Shown here: positions 23,824 through 35,850 of the stretch, piece after piece
Numbering within the stretch: the first letter of the stretch is position 1
Layout: each line of letters begins with the position of its first letter
Source of the DNA: Orobanche coerulescens
Lineage: Eukaryota > Streptophyta > Magnoliopsida > Lamiales > Orobanchaceae
Direction of reading: 5' to 3'
DNA length: 64,000 bases
NCBI GenBank assembly: GCA_033398695.1
Contig: CM065804.1
Span: 7,797,001-7,861,000, forward strand
Made by a program: the position numbers and the translations under genes
Notes under the pieces: model-generated
Database searches by the model: none
What the model saw: the letters and a program-made list of their open reading frames with translations, nothing else
Told to the model about the DNA's origin: nothing

Positions 23824-23853
23824 GGGTGGGGGGTGGGGGTGGGGGTGGGGGTG
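23824..23853. repeat. G-run simple repeat (GGGGGT)n
   Basis: GGGT-GGGGGGT-GGGGGT-GGGGGT-GGGGGT directly follows the LTR end. Five G-runs separated by single T make a very strong G-quadruplex candidate on the plus strand. Confidence 0.9.
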
Positions 23854-24240
23854 CCACATGTCATATGATGTGGCATGACGATGTGGCAATGTGACACATG
23901 TCACTCCCACAATCCTTCCTACACTTTTTATTATAAGAGACTTTTTAGAATAACTCCACCCTTTATTATATTATATATATTATTATATAAAATATTATAT
24001 TTTAAATATTTACTATACTAAATTAAATTTATTAATACATTATATGTATATATGATATATATTAGAAAATATTTACATTCTTAAATAGAGGGTATACGGG
24101 TACCCGAATACCCATTGGGTACCCGATTACCCGATGGGCAATACCCGAACCCGGCCCGAATCAAATAGGGTAGGGTATATGGAGGATACATACCAGTACC
24201 CTACCCGACCCATTGGCATCCCTAGATATGTCTTGAACCG
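23854..24240. other. AT-rich spacer with a hAT-like terminal sequence
   Basis: No gene seen. 23930-24090 is AT-rich. 24090-24228 contains repeated GGGTACCCG/ACCCGA motifs ending CCATTGGCATCCCTA, which resembles the subterminal part and terminus of some plant hAT/MITE elements; the other end and an 8-bp TSD were not found. Confidence 0.3.
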
Positions 24241-25054
24241 GTGTGCTAATCTGCAGATAAAATTTAATTCCCATGAATATAACAAAAATTACACATAATT
24301 ACTAAAAATTATACTTGAAGTAAAATAATGTAAACACACGAAAAATATTATAATTATCACACAAAATACAGAAATATATATAACAATTTTAATAAAAATA
24401 CAAACAAAAGTATACCAAATACTGACTGAATTACAGTGGAAACAAATGTCAACAACTTTCCCAACAACACTCATAAAATAGGAAACATTCATCGGCATAA
24501 AAAAATATTAACATATCACGAACCAGGAACTGAAACGGGGGTTCTCCTTTATTTTTTGAACGTGTTTTGTTGATTTGGTTGCTTTGAAAATCGATTTAGG
24601 TGATTGGGAGTCGAATGAGGATGATCCAAAATTTGAAATCCACATATTGCCGCAAAAAAAAAAAAAAAGAGAGGAAGAAAATAAATGAGAAGATCATGTA
24701 CTCTCGAAAATTATGAGTTTTGATTTTCCAAATTTAATCATTATTTTAAGAAAAGCTAGTCAATAAAATTCAAAATTGATTTTAATTTTAATGGCGTTGC
24801 CACAGCATGATTTTCTTTAAATCAGTAATACATGAAATAAAATATCATCCGAACAATAAATGATATTAAATAGAATCAAAGGTTCAGTACATCGAAAAAT
24901 ATGAAAGAGAATGTAAAGTCAACGTGTACAATCACAGTAGACATCTGAATAATCGCCAACTGCAAAACGATATCTGTACAAATAGGTAAGCAATAACAAA
25001 ATCAAATAAATGTATATTGCTACTTTAGACATATTAATATGATAAAAATATACC
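24241..25054. other. Non-coding AT-rich stretch, Helitron 3' flank
   Basis: No gene is supported. It contains a poly-A run (24655-24670) and is presumably the Helitron 3' untranslated and terminal region. No convincing terminal hairpin plus CTRR was found by eye. Confidence 0.4.
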
Positions 25055-26167
25055 TCAAAGTTTTGAAAACACCTCCTTGTATACAATGTTGGTGATCGTG
25101 TCGGTGGGATTGCCTTCCTCATCCAATGCTAAAACCTTGAGCCCCTTTCTGCTTGTTACTCTGGAAAATGCAACATAGAGCTGGCCATGGCTGAAAACAG
25201 ACTTTGGGAGGTAGAGCCCAATATGAGATAAAGACTGTCCCTGACTCTTATTGATAGTCATTGCATAACAAACTGATATAGGAAATTGCCTTCGCTGAAA
25301 TCTAATAGGAAACTTGGTAATATCAGAAGGTGAAAGTACCATCCTTGGTATGAAAACCTTCACTCCAACGTTCTTTCCATGTATCGTCTTAGCTTCAATA
25401 ACGTGCTTGCCAATCGCAGTAACAATCAATCTAGTTCCATTACAAAGCTCGGCAGACTGGTCAATATTTCTAAGAAGCATTATAGGACAACCGACCTTAA
25501 GTCAAATTATATGATTTGGCATCCCAGAAGTCCTTATAGTGTTTAGGAACTCGACAGAATAGACATCTTCTCTATTGACGGTATCATCTTCGTCAGGGCA
25601 TATGCTATCTGAACTCATGAATTCCATGGCATCTCCAGGTAAAAGAGACATTATATAATCATTTACTTCCTGGATGATCTCATTGGTGGGAGAAACAATA
25701 GCCCTATCCTGAAAGTACCGACCATCACCGACATGGTCTAATATGCTCGGATATGTGCTCTTAACTATTGCAGCAATTGGTTCATCAATAGACCGAATCA
25801 GAATATCATCAGGCAGTTTGAATTCTACCTCACCATCATTATCAACACCAATTTCACCATCTCCAACCTTGGCGGCCACTCAGCAAACTCCCTGATGCTC
25901 TCGGTCTCATCATATGAGCCGCCAGACTGTAATTTAATAGCACAAAGTCAACAATTTATATACATTTAAAATAAGTTATTTATATAAAAAGTAATTATCT
26001 ATCATAAAATTTTAGAAAAGTACCTGTAGACGCATGTTCTTCGTAAGCTTCAGGACACGACAGGAACTCCAAATTGTCTTAGATGAGCAAAGGGATGCGT
26101 GGACTATATCCTGCCTACTACCCTTTGGTATAAAGGGCAATATCTGTCTGTAATCACCACCAAAGAC
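25055..26167 (-). pseudogene. Helitron PIF1-type helicase, C-terminal part
   Basis: The exon before 26023 encodes FGGDYRQILPFIPKGSRQDI, the PIF1 helicase motif in Helitrons. A GT-AG intron at 25927-26023 follows. The next exon shows a one-base shift near 25873, then PDDILI, SPTNEIIQEVNDYI, a TGA at 25502-25504, [18 protein letters not shown], and motifs V and VI ([25 protein letters not shown]). It ends [11 protein letters not shown] at 25055. Together these form the DNA helicase that unwinds donor DNA in rolling-circle transposition. One frameshift and one stop make this copy inactive. Confidence 0.85.
25927..26023 (-). other. Helitron intron 4
   Basis: On the minus strand CTACAG|GTACTTTT ... 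AAATTACAG|TCTGGC, 97 bp and AT-rich. Removing it joins the two helicase exons in frame. Confidence 0.7.
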
Positions 26168-26312
26168 TGTAATACCCGAGATTTTTGATATGTATTTGGA
26201 ACTTGTGATATTGTAATCATTGTACTTGATCTGAGTACTATTCTCCGTATTTCATAATCCGATGTTGTCGAGCGTATGATTTCATGTATGTGATTCAAAA
26301 ATTGTAATTCTG

Positions 26313-27506
26313 CGCATCTAGCGCACGCTATCGGCTATGTGTAGCGTACGCTAACATGGACTCAATAGCGCACGCTACAAAAGAACATTAGCGCACGCTA
26401 TGCGTGGTCAATTTGATTGAGACGTGCGGTAGGTGAGATCTGGCCGGGGGACCCCTGTCGGATTGTGTCGGGATGAACCTGGACGGCTTTCGGGAAAAGC
26501 CGAGTCAACGCCTTAGCGCACGCTACAGGCATGTGCATAGCGCGCGCTAAGTGCTGAGTACAGTTAAGTCAGTGAGCCGTTAGCGCACGCTACGAGCAGG
26601 GACTAGCGCGCGCTAATAGTCATTTCTTATAAATAGGACAGCATCCTATTCGTGATTTCAGTTCTTTCTTCTCCCATAACCCGAATTCTTACACTTAGAG
26701 CATAACTTCCTTCAACCTAAACACTTCATATCAACATCCTAGTTCGTGATTGAAGATCATATATCATTGGAGATTGGTGTTCAAGCCTTCGGCGTTGGAT
26801 TCCTTCGGTTTCCTCCGTGTTCTTCACTACTTTGAGGTAGGTGATTCTTCACCAATACTAGTAGTGTTTTAAAGGACCTTTGATCATTCTTATCTTGTCA
26901 GTTAGATTCTTAAGTAGTCGAACATCATGTGTAGAAGGATATTTTCGATGTTTCGATACTTATTCACCGTATAAACCATTGAACCTCTTGGTGTTTGAAC
27001 TCCTAGCATATTCTGAAGCTTCAAACCTATTTATGATCAGTAGACGGATTTACCTAGTTGTTACGTTTTACCCATTGGAATCATGCGTTTTGGAACGTAG
27101 GATGAACGGAACTTAAAGTATTTTCTTGAAGATCGAAGTTGAATTATGATGTTGAGATGATTATCCGTATATTTGTATCTCATAATCATAGAACTTCCAC
27201 AAACCTTACTAGCATGATATGCTTGAGGATGACTTGTATTATCACCGTAGAATTCATGAGTTCATCACCATTCAACCCAGTTTTCTGTTAGCAGTATTCT
27301 GCCATGCAAGGTTAGCGCACGCTAACATACGTTAGTTAACGTGCGCTATCGGGGTTAAGTTAACGCACGATTTCGTACGTAACGTACGTTATGAGATCAG
27401 CCGAGTCAAACTGTCAGTCCGTGGCTAGCGTACGCTAGGCTTATACGATAGCGTACGCTAACAGGCAGGCTTAGCGCACGTTACGTAGAGTACGTAGCGC
27501 ACGCTA
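26313..27506. repeat. Two clusters of TAGCGCACGCTA-type words in element B
   Basis: Variants include TAGCGCACGCTA, TAGCGTACGCTA and TAGCGCGCGCTA; the last two are perfect palindromes. The cluster 26313-26618 is in U3; the cluster 27311-27506 is downstream of the TATA box. Matching clusters in the 3' LTR are at about 33548-33852 and 34548-34742. Confidence 0.88.
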
Positions 27507-28231
27507 AGCAGTCCAGGTAGATTGTTTATTTTTAGCTTTTTGGCCGTAGACCGAATTGCTAGGCCATCGTTCGGCTTGAGATGATTTGTATATCATTCCT
27601 TTTGTTAAGGTTCGAGCTTGTTACGTTGATCGAAGGAGGCGGCCTTCGAGTGTGTTGAGATCATTGAAGTATTCCATTCTTGCCATTTTCGAGGCAAGTA
27701 TCATATGTCGAATTCGATTTATATTGAAACTTTGATCATGCTTGTGGTTTTGTTCATGTTGTTGAATATGAGATGTATTTCTGAAATTTCTTGTGGTATT
27801 CGTTGTTATTTGTTCGTATTGATGAACATATTGAAATGCATATATGTATGCATAGTTGATTGATTTATGGTACAAATGATCCAAGGGGGTCATGAGGATC
27901 TATGCTGAGGGCGCTGGATCGAATGTCCACCATGCATTGGTCCGACGGGATCATCATGGGGATCTATCCGAGAAGCCCGGATCATTGGGCGGGTTTTCCA
28001 CCATGTGTTGGTCCGACGGGATCATCATGGGGATCTATACCAAGGGCGCCGGATCATTTGGATTACCCTGTACTGTGTTGATGGAATCGTGAGGATTCGC
28101 ATCGTTGGATTCCGGTGGCGGAAGTCCGTTTTGCATGTTTTATGATGCATTGATGATTTATTGTATTACGATACTTGTACTAGCATTGTTTTGCTATCCC
28201 CTTCGGGGGTGGACATTGTTTTGATGTTCAG
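26837..28231 (+). other. Predicted leader intron in element B 5' LTR
   Basis: Donor TTTGAG|GTAGGTGA at 26837; acceptor GATGTTCAG|GTAGCC with AG at 28230-28231. The branch-site-like TTGCTATCCCC is intact (TTGCTAACCCC) in the 3' LTR, whose own acceptor has decayed to CGG. Inferred from splice-site consensus and recurrence in other LTRs. Confidence 0.45.
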
Positions 28232-28547
28232 GTAGCCGAGGAGCGGGGAAGCAACCACGATGCAAACGGAGACGATGAAATGGCTCAGTGATGTGGTTGA
28301 AGTTTATTGTTATTGTGATTTGTCTTCTTGGTCTGTTTAGTACTCGAGTACGTCTGTTTTTAATAACGTCTTTTCGATATGGTGGTATAAGTTAACTCAT
28401 TTGATCGGTTGAATAAAATCTGTATTTGAACTTCAGTTGTACGATTGGATTATATTTACACTCTTTTTAAAATTAGCCTTGTAAATCCTTACCTAAAGGG
28501 TTTACGGCGCTGTAATTATTCCGAATATCTCGGGGTGTTACAGAATA

Positions 28548-28559
28548 TGGTATCGGAGC
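28548..28559 (+). promoter_or_regulatory. PBS of element B
   Basis: TGGTATCGGAGC five bases after the LTR, an initiator tRNA-Met type site with one change. Confidence 0.8.
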
Positions 28560-28783
28560 TAAGATTCATGGATATCTTGGCAGTCGGGTTAGTTGGGTCA
28601 GTTTACGTTATTTGATTATTGGTCGTTCGTAACATCACTGCTGAGCCAGCATCGTCGTGTGGACCGTGGTTGTAAGTTCCTAAATCTCAAATACGACCGT
28701 TTTATTTTATTCATGTTTTGTGAACAATGATGGATGTACTTTTAGAAAGTTTGCCCTGGATATTGAGTATTTATGTTTACAGT

Positions 28784-29941
28784 ATGTTGAGAGGAGGTCG
28801 TGGACGCGGTCGTGGACGCGGACGTGGAAATGCGAGACAAGAAGAGTCGGTATCTACCCTAGAGATAACCGCGAATCGAACGGATTCCCATTCCGGGGGA
28901 CAGCAGGGATCGGCAAATAATAATGCAGATCCTAACGTGCCGGGAGTGCTTGGAGTGGTTGCCAGATAAACCGGTTGCTCAAGTGGTGGATCGCATGCGA
29001 GGCAGCGATGGGACAAGACATAACGTGGATAATCGAGGAGATAAATGGCTTCAAGTGATCAAATTGCATCCTCCGAAATTTGACGGTTCTGTGAGACGCT
29101 TTCTTGGGATCACCGTGAAGGAATTAGAAAAGATTTTGCGAGGATTAAGCGTCCCAACGATAGGAAGGTTCCGGTCGCGGTATCTTCTCGACGGGAGGCT
29201 TTCGGTGGGAGGCCATTCGGCCAGGAGGAGCACAATGTTGACTGGACGGAATTCAAATTGATGATGGAAGCGCAGTATTGTCCTCGCCCAGTTAGAGAAG
29301 CCCGAGTTCGGGAGTTTTTCTCACCACAAAATTCAGAAGCATCTGTGACGGACATGATTAAGACCTTTAATCACCAGCTGACTTATGTGCGCCACTTGGT
29401 CAGGACCGAGGCGAAAAGGATTTTCCATTTTGACATGCGAATGAAGCCGGAAATTCAGCAATATATGTCCGGATTTGAATGTACCACCTTGCGATAGTAT
29501 CAGGACAAGGCGTTGGCCTATGATATGAAGGAGGCAGCAGTAGAGAAATCGACAGAAGCAAAGAAACAGAAGGTGTCTGGAAACTTCACGGAGAATAAGA
29601 GTAGCGGACCTCGCTGGGGCCAGTCCTCTTTTCATTCATCCAGGAGACCTCCGCATCCTTCTCGAGGTGGAAAGAAGTTCCGGGCAGCACTAACTGTTTC
29701 AGACGCAGGGAAGAAACTGTGGCAAAGCGGGACATGTTCGACGTGATTGTTTCGCGCCTGCTGTCACCTGTTTCGAGTGTGGACAGGAAGGACATCGCGC
29801 AACATTTTGTGGGAATGCGACCCGATCTTTTGGTACTCGCACTCCTGTACCGGTTCCGAAGGACACTAGTGTAAACCAGACGCAGCAGAGCGGTTTCCGC
29901 GTGAGAATGTTGGGAAAAGAGAGGCATCCAGTATGAGTCCG
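28784..29941 (+). pseudogene. Element B Gag
   Basis: Starts MLRGGRGRGRGRGRG at 28784, an RG-rich tail. A retrotransposon Gag core follows, in shifting frames: VIKLHPPKFDGS near 29060, LMMEAQYCPRPVREARVREFF near 29260, FNHQLTYVRHLVRTEAKRIFHFDMRMKPEIQQYMSG near 29365. A zinc knuckle CFECGQEGHRATFC-type sits near 29775. Several frameshifts and a stop near 29496 break it. Confidence 0.8.
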
Positions 29942-29961
29942 TTCCTCCGCATATTTACGAG

Positions 29962-32205
29962 ATGAAGAAGGATGATCAGAACACAGCTGTTGCATCAGGT
30001 ACGATTCAGATCCTTTTGCAACCAGTTAGTGTCTTGTTCGATTCGGGAGCTACGCATTCTTTTATATCTTTGAACTATGTTAATCGTTTGAAAATCTCGT
30101 GCTTGTATGATTGTGAACCTTATGTTGTGGGATTACCGAGCGGAGAGAAAATTGTGGGAACCCTAGAAGCTAGGGATTTTCCAGTAACTATAGGAGAGAG
30201 AGATTGGCTATCGAACCTTGTTGTGGTTGACATCTACGGTGACGATTTAATTCTCGGAGACGATTGGCTCAACCGTTATGGAGCTATTCTGAATTACCGA
30301 GAGAGAGTCATTTCTATCGTTGCTGATGACGGATCTGAACACTTATTCCGAGGATGGAGACCAGGAATCTCGGGAAAATTGATCAAAGCAATGAAAGCCG
30401 TGAAATTACTGAAGCAGGGATGTCACAGACTTTGGTGCTATGCCATGAGGAAAGAGGAAGGAGTAGAGCTCTCGTCTATTTCAGTTGTGAATGAGTTCTC
30501 AGATGTATTTCCTAACGAACTACCTGGGTTACCTCCGCAGAGAGAAGTGGAATTCACTATCGAATTAGAGCCTGGAGCAGCTCCTATTTCCACAGCACCA
30601 TACCGCATGGCGCCAACCGAGATGTATGAACTCAAGAAGCAACTGGAGGAATTGTTACAGAAGGGCTATATCCAACCTAGCGTTTCTCCTTGGGGAGCGC
30701 CCGTTCTCTTTGTCCGGGAGAAAGACGGATCCCTCCGACTGTGTATTGATTACAGGGAGCTCAACAAGATGACGATCAAGAATAAGTACCCTATACCTCG
30801 GATCGACGACTTGTTTGATCAACTGCAAGGGGCAAGAGTATTCTCGAAGATTGACTTGCGATCAGGATACCACCAGTTGAGAATTAAGGAATCGGACATA
30901 CCAAAATCTGCTTTCAGATCTCGGTACGGGCATTATGAATTTGTAGTAATGCCATTTGGACTTACCAATGCTCCTGCGGTATTCATGCAATTGATGAATC
31001 GGGTATTCTTGGAATACTTGGATAAATTTGTGGTCGTCTTCATTGATGACATCTTGATATATTCGAAGGACGTAGAGGAGCATGCCGAACATTTGCGTGT
31101 GGTTTTGAGCACTTTGAGGAAGGAACAGCTGTATGCAAAGCTTTCTAAATGCGAGTTCTGGCTTAGGGAAGTAACCTTCCTTGGGCATGTGATATCAGTC
31201 GACGGGGTTCAGGTGGACCCGAAGAAAGTCGAAGCAATCTTGGAATGGGAAGTTCCTAGTAATGTGAAAGAAGTCCGGAGTTTCCTAGGACTTGCGGGAT
31301 ATTATCGCCGCTTTGTAGAGGGATTTTCCAAGATCTCTCGTCCACTCACTCAGCTGTTACAAAAAACTCAAAAGTTTAAGTGGGATGAGAAATGCCAGGC
31401 TGGTTTTGATGAGCTTAAGAAGAGACTGACAACAGCACCTATTTTAGCATTGCCAGATGGAACTGATGGATTCATGGTATACAGCGATGTTTTGAATCAG
31501 GGTCTGGGTTGTGTATTGATGCAAAAGGATAAGGTGATTGCTTATGCTTCTCGGCAATTGAAACCGTATGAAGTTAATTACCCGACTCATGATCTGGAGC
31601 TAGAAGTTGTGGTCTTTGCCTTGAAAATTTGGCGACATTATTTGTACGGCACTCATTGTCAGATCTTTACAAACCATAAGAGCCTCAAGTACATTTTCAG
31701 TCAGAAGGAATTAAACATGAGGCATAGAAGGTGGCTGGAATTGATCAAGGATTACGACTTGAAGATTCTCTATCATCCGGGGAAAGCAAACGTAGTAGCC
31801 GATGCTTTGAGCCGTAAACCTATTTCTCTTCGAGTGTTGGAAGCACTTACATCCCAAACCAGCATTCAGCGGGAACTGATCCGTGAAGGGGTTGAAGTAT
31901 GGGCACCAGGAATCCAAGGGCAACTTTATGTGATGGAACTGACTTCATCACTAGTCGAGGAGATCAAGTCTAAGCAGTTGGACGATTCTCTGATCCTTCG
32001 ATTATGTGACGAAGTAAAGAAAGGGAAGCCCGGGATTCATGTTACAAGACAATGGAGTTACGAGATTTCGAATCGACTTTGTGTTCCCGATGATGGTGAT
32101 TTGAGACGGACTATTACGAAGGAAGCTCACGTAGCGCCATATTCCATTCACAGGCGTGATAAGATGTATAAGGATTTAAAACAAAATTTACGGTGGGGAA
32201 TATGA
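29962..32205 (+). CDS. Element B protease-RT-RNase H ORF (747 codons)
   Basis: An open frame holding aspartic protease ([13 protein letters not shown] near residue 27), connection LILGDDWL, and reverse transcriptase with [33 protein letters not shown] and the catalytic FIDDILIYS near residues 355-365. RNase H follows ([32 protein letters not shown]), then the integrase start with a degenerate H2C2. The Asp of the usual TDHKSL motif is Asn here (codon 31672-31674), so RNase H is probably impaired. A stop at 32203-32205 cuts the integrase. This is the longest open frame in the window. The start is nominal: upstream Gag is in other frames. Confidence 0.88.
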   Translation: MKKDDQNTAVASGTIQILLQPVSVLFDSGATHSFISLNYVNRLKISCLYDCEPYVVGLPSGEKIVGTLEARDFPVTIGERDWLSNLVVVDIYGDDLILGDDWLNRYGAILNYRERVISIVADDGSEHLFRGWRPGISGKLIKAMKAVKLLKQGCHRLWCYAMRKEEGVELSSISVVNEFSDVFPNELPGLPPQREVEFTIELEPGAAPISTAPYRMAPTEMYELKKQLEELLQKGYIQPSVSPWGAPVLFVREKDGSLRLCIDYRELNKMTIKNKYPIPRIDDLFDQLQGARVFSKIDLRSGYHQLRIKESDIPKSAFRSRYGHYEFVVMPFGLTNAPAVFMQLMNRVFLEYLDKFVVVFIDDILIYSKDVEEHAEHLRVVLSTLRKEQLYAKLSKCEFWLREVTFLGHVISVDGVQVDPKKVEAILEWEVPSNVKEVRSFLGLAGYYRRFVEGFSKISRPLTQLLQKTQKFKWDEKCQAGFDELKKRLTTAPILALPDGTDGFMVYSDVLNQGLGCVLMQKDKVIAYASRQLKPYEVNYPTHDLELEVVVFALKIWRHYLYGTHCQIFTNHKSLKYIFSQKELNMRHRRWLELIKDYDLKILYHPGKANVVADALSRKPISLRVLEALTSQTSIQRELIREGVEVWAPGIQGQLYVMELTSSLVEEIKSKQLDDSLILRLCDEVKKGKPGIHVTRQWSYEISNRLCVPDDGDLRRTITKEAHVAPYSIHRRDKMYKDLKQNLRWGI

Positions 32206-33369
32206 AGAAGGGCGTGTGAGTACGTTTGAAGTGCTTGACTTGTCGGCAGGTTAAGATTGAACATCGGCGACCTACGGAATGTTAAAGCCGCTTAGATCCA
32301 CGAATGGAAGTGGGAGGACATCTCGATGGATTTCATCACCAGTATGCCAAGGACTAGAACGGGAATGAACATGATTTGGGTTGTAGTTGATCGACTAACC
32401 AAGTCGGCTCATTTCCTAGGGATTAAGGATACATGGGGGCCCGAGAGATTGGCGCGAGTATTTATTGCGGAGATAGTCAGATTGCATGGGACGCCGAAGA
32501 CCATTATTTCGGATCGAGATGGTCGTTTCGTGTCGCACTTCTGGAAAGCAGTTCACAGGGCTTTAGGAACCGAGCTCAACTTTAACACGGCTTATCATCC
32601 CCAAACGGACGGTCAGTCCGAAAGGACTATACAGACAGTAGAGGACATGCTTAGAGCTTGTGCATTAGATTGGTCAACTGATTGGGAAGTTCATTTGCCC
32701 TTGATCGAGTTCACCTATAATAACAGTTGGCATGCTTCTATTAAGATGGCACCATTTGAAGCTTTGTACGGGAGAAGATGCCGATCACCCTTGTGTTGGG
32801 ATGATTCTTCGGATTTGATTGGGACGAAACCGGAATTGATTATTCAGACTCAAGAGAAGGTAGCTTTGATTCGAGAAAGATTGTTGACCGCCCAGAGTCG
32901 ACAGAAATCTTATGCAGATATACGTCGTCGCCCTCTAGAGTTCGACGCTGGGGACCATGTACTATTGAAGGTGTCTCCTACACGAGGGATTTTCCGTTTG
33001 GGAGGAGAGGCAAGCTTAGTCCAAGATATATCGGACCATTAGAGATCCTCGAGAGAGTTGGAGATTTAGCATACAAGTTGGCCTTACCGCCATCGCTGAG
33101 TCACGTTCACAATGTGTTTCACGTATCCCAATTGCGGAAGCATGTACCGGACCCCAGTCACGTCATTGATTTCGATGAGATCGAGATAGCTAATGATGGC
33201 ACCTTCGAAGAGAGACCAATCAAGATACTTGAGAGTCGGATCAAACAATTGAGGAATAAACCAATACACTTGGTTAAAGTACAGTGGTCACGACACGGAG
33301 TCGAAGAGGCCACTTGGGAAATGGAGGACAGTATGAAGGCTAGATATCCAGAGTTGTTTTCATCTTAAG
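32206..33369 (+). pseudogene. Element B integrase core and chromodomain
   Basis: The H2C2 zinc-binding region (…CEYVLKCLTCRQVK near 32215) lies in a broken frame. The integrase core reads MDFITSMPRTRTGMN, VVVDRLTKSAHF, ISDRDGRFVSHFW and QTDGQSERTIQTVEDMLRA (DDE residues visible), from 32326 to about 33010, where a frameshift follows. The C-terminal part (33060-33369) has LSHVHNVFHVSQLRKH (GPY/F end) and the chromodomain LVKVQWSRHGVEEATWEME, ending PELFSS. Confidence 0.85.
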
Positions 33370-33403
33370 TTTCGGGACGAAACTTCTTTTTAGGGAGGAA
33401 TGA
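33367..33403 (+). promoter_or_regulatory. Hairpin and PPT of element B
   Basis: AAGTTTCGGGACGAAACTT at 33367-33385 overlaps the pol stop; 18 nt with the purine tract TAGGGAGGAATGA separate it from the LTR at 33404. Confidence 0.75.
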
Positions 33404-35775
33404 TGTAATACCCGAGATTTCTGATATGTATTTGGAACTTGTGATATTGTAATCGTTGTACTTGATCTGAGTATTGTTCTCCGTATTTCATAATCCTATG
33501 TTGTCGAGCGTATGATTTCATGTATGTGATTCAAAAATTGTAATTCTGCGCATGTAGCGCACGCTATCGGCTATGTGTAGCGTACGCTAACATGGACTCA
33601 ATAGCGCACGCTACAAAAGAACATTAGCGCACGCTATGCGTGGCAGATTTGATTGAGACGTGTGGTAGGTGAGATCTGGCCGGGGGACCCCTGTCGGATT
33701 GTGTCGGGATGAACCTGGACGGCTTTCGGGAAAAGTCGAGTCAACGCCTTAGCGCACGCTACAGGCATGTGCATAGCGCGCGCTAAGTGCTGAGTACAGT
33801 TAAGTCAGTGAGCCGTTAGCGCACGCTACGAGCAGGGACTAGCGCGCGCTAATAGTCATTTCTTATAAATAGGACAACATCCTATTCGTGATTTCAGTTC
33901 TTTCTTCTCCCATAACCCGAATTCTTACACTTAGAGCATAACTTCCTTCAACCTAAACACTTCATATCAACATCCTAGTTCGTGATTGAAGATCATATAT
34001 CATTGGAGATTGGTGTTCAAGCCTTCGGCGTTGGATTGCTTCAGTTTCCTCCGTGTTCTTCACTACTTTGAGGTAGGTGATTCTTCACCAATACTAGTAG
34101 TGTTTTAAAGGACCTTTGATCATGCTTATCTTGTCAGTTAGATTCTTAAGTAGTCGAACATCATGTGTAGAAGGATATTATCGATGTTTCGATACTTATT
34201 CACCGTATAAACCATTGAACCTCTTGGTGTTTGAACTCCTAGCATATTCTGAAGCTTCAAACCTATTTATGATCAGTAGACGGATTTACCTAGTTGTTAC
34301 GTTTTACCCATTGGAATCATGCGTTTTGGAACGTAGGATGAACGGAACTTAAAGTATTTTCTTGAAGATCGAAGATGAATTATGATGTTGAGATGATTAT
34401 CCGTATATTTGTATCTCATAATCATAGAACTTCCACAAACCTTACTAACATGATATGCTTGAGGATGACTTGTATTATCACCGTAGAATTCATGAGTTCA
34501 TCACCATTCAACCCAGTTTTCTGTTAGCAGTATTTTGCCATGCAAGGTTAGCGCACGCTAACATACGTTAGTTAACGTGCGCTATCGGGGTTAAGTTAAC
34601 GCACGATTTCGTACGTAACGTACGTTATGAGATCAGCCGAGTCAAACTGTCAGTCCGTGGCTAGCGTACGCTAGGCTTATGCGATAGCGTACACTAACAA
34701 GCAGGCTTAGCGCACGTTACGTAGAGTACGTAGCGCACGCTAAGCAGTCCAGGCAGATTATTTATTTTGAGCTTTTTGGCCGTAGACCGAATTGCTAGGC
34801 CATCGTTCGGCTTGAGATGATTTGTATATCATTCCTTTTGTTAAGGTTCGAGTTTGTTACGTTGATCGAAGGAGGCGGCCTTCGAGTGTGTTGAGATCAT
34901 TGAAGTATTCCATTCTTGCCATTTTCGAGGCAAGTATCATATGTCGAGTTCGATTTATATTGAAACTTTGATCATGCTTGTGGTTTTGTTCATGTTGTTG
35001 AATATGAGATGTATTTCTGAAATTTTTCGTGGTATTCGTTGTTATTTGTTCGTATTGATGAACATATTGAAATGCATATATGTATGCATAGTTGATTGAT
35101 TTATGGTACAAATGATCCAAGGGGGTCATGAGGATCTATCTTGAGAAGTATTTGGATCGAATGTACACCATGCGTTGGTCCGACGGGATCATCATGGGGA
35201 TCTATCTTGAGGCTGGATCGCTGGCGGGTTTTCCACCATGCGTTGGTCAGCGGGATCATCATGGGGATCTATACCAAGGGCATTTGGATCATTGGATTAC
35301 CTGTCTTGTGTTGATGGAATCGTGAGGATTCGCATCGTTGGATTCCGTGGCGGAAGTCCGTTTTGCATGTTTTATGATGCATTGATGATTTATTGTATTA
35401 CGATACTTGTACTAGCATTGTTTTGCTAACCCCTTCGGGGTGGACATTGTTTTGATGTTCGGGTAGCCGAGGAGCGGGGAAGCAACCACGACCAAACGGA
35501 GACGATGAAATGGCTCGATGATGTGGTTGGCGTTTATTGTTATTGTGATTTGTCTTCTTGGTACATTTAGTACTCGAGTAAATGCGTCATTTTTAATAAC
35601 GTCTTTTCGATATGGTGGTATAAGTTAACTCATTTGATCGGTTGAATCAAATCTGTATTTGAACTTCAGTTGTACGATTGGATTATATTTACACTCTTTT
35701 TAAAATTAGCCTTGTAAATCCTTACCTAAAGGGTTTACGGCGCTGTAATTATTCCGAATATCTCGGGGTGTTACA
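33404..35775 (+). repeat. 3' LTR of element B
   Basis: 2372 bp, same structure as the 5' LTR: TATA at 33864-33872, donor at 34073, acceptor decayed to CGG (35460-35462). Differences from the 5' LTR are concentrated in the tandem region 35127-35325. Confidence 0.92.
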
Positions 35776-35850
35776 AAGACAACGACCAATCCACCAAACG
35801 GCTTGTTAGATTCCATACCATGCTCATCTTTCATCATATCCCTTAGACTG
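35776..35850 (-). pseudogene. Helitron helicase fragment between two insertions
   Basis: 75 bp of host Helitron between elements B and E. On the minus strand it encodes the part of the PIF1 helicase that follows the DEAPM block and includes KPFGGLVVVF. It bears the AAGAC TSD copy at its left end and GACTG at its right end. Confidence 0.85.

Larger units (their letters stand above)
26168..28542 (+). repeat. 5' LTR of element B
   Basis: 2375 bp. U3 carries eight TAGCGCACGCTA-type words (26313-26618) ending about 10 bp before the TATA box TATAAATAG (26628-26636). About nine more words lie at 27311-27506 inside the predicted intron. A tandem repeat of about 75-80 bp (27893-28090) precedes the acceptor. 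Confidence 0.9.
26168..35775 (+). mobile_element. Element B: Tekay/Del-like Ty3/gypsy chromovirus, full length
   Basis: 9608 bp with LTRs 26168-28542 and 33404-35775 (TGTAATACCCGAG...GGGGTGTTACA), PBS at 28548, gag, pol with chromodomain, PPT, and TSD AAGAC on both sides (26163-26167, 35776-35780). LTRs are roughly 97-98% alike by eye outside the 3' tandem-repeat part, indicating a fairly recent insertion. It disrupts the Helitron helicase gene. Confidence 0.95.

Noticed and set aside
24087..24240. Helitron 3' terminus at CTAG near 24,227
   Set aside because: The base after CTAG is G, not T, no terminal hairpin precedes it, and the sequence reads better as a hAT-like end.
28997..29355. A separate gene between gag pieces of element B
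   Set aside because: The frames are shadows of the frameshifted Gag core.
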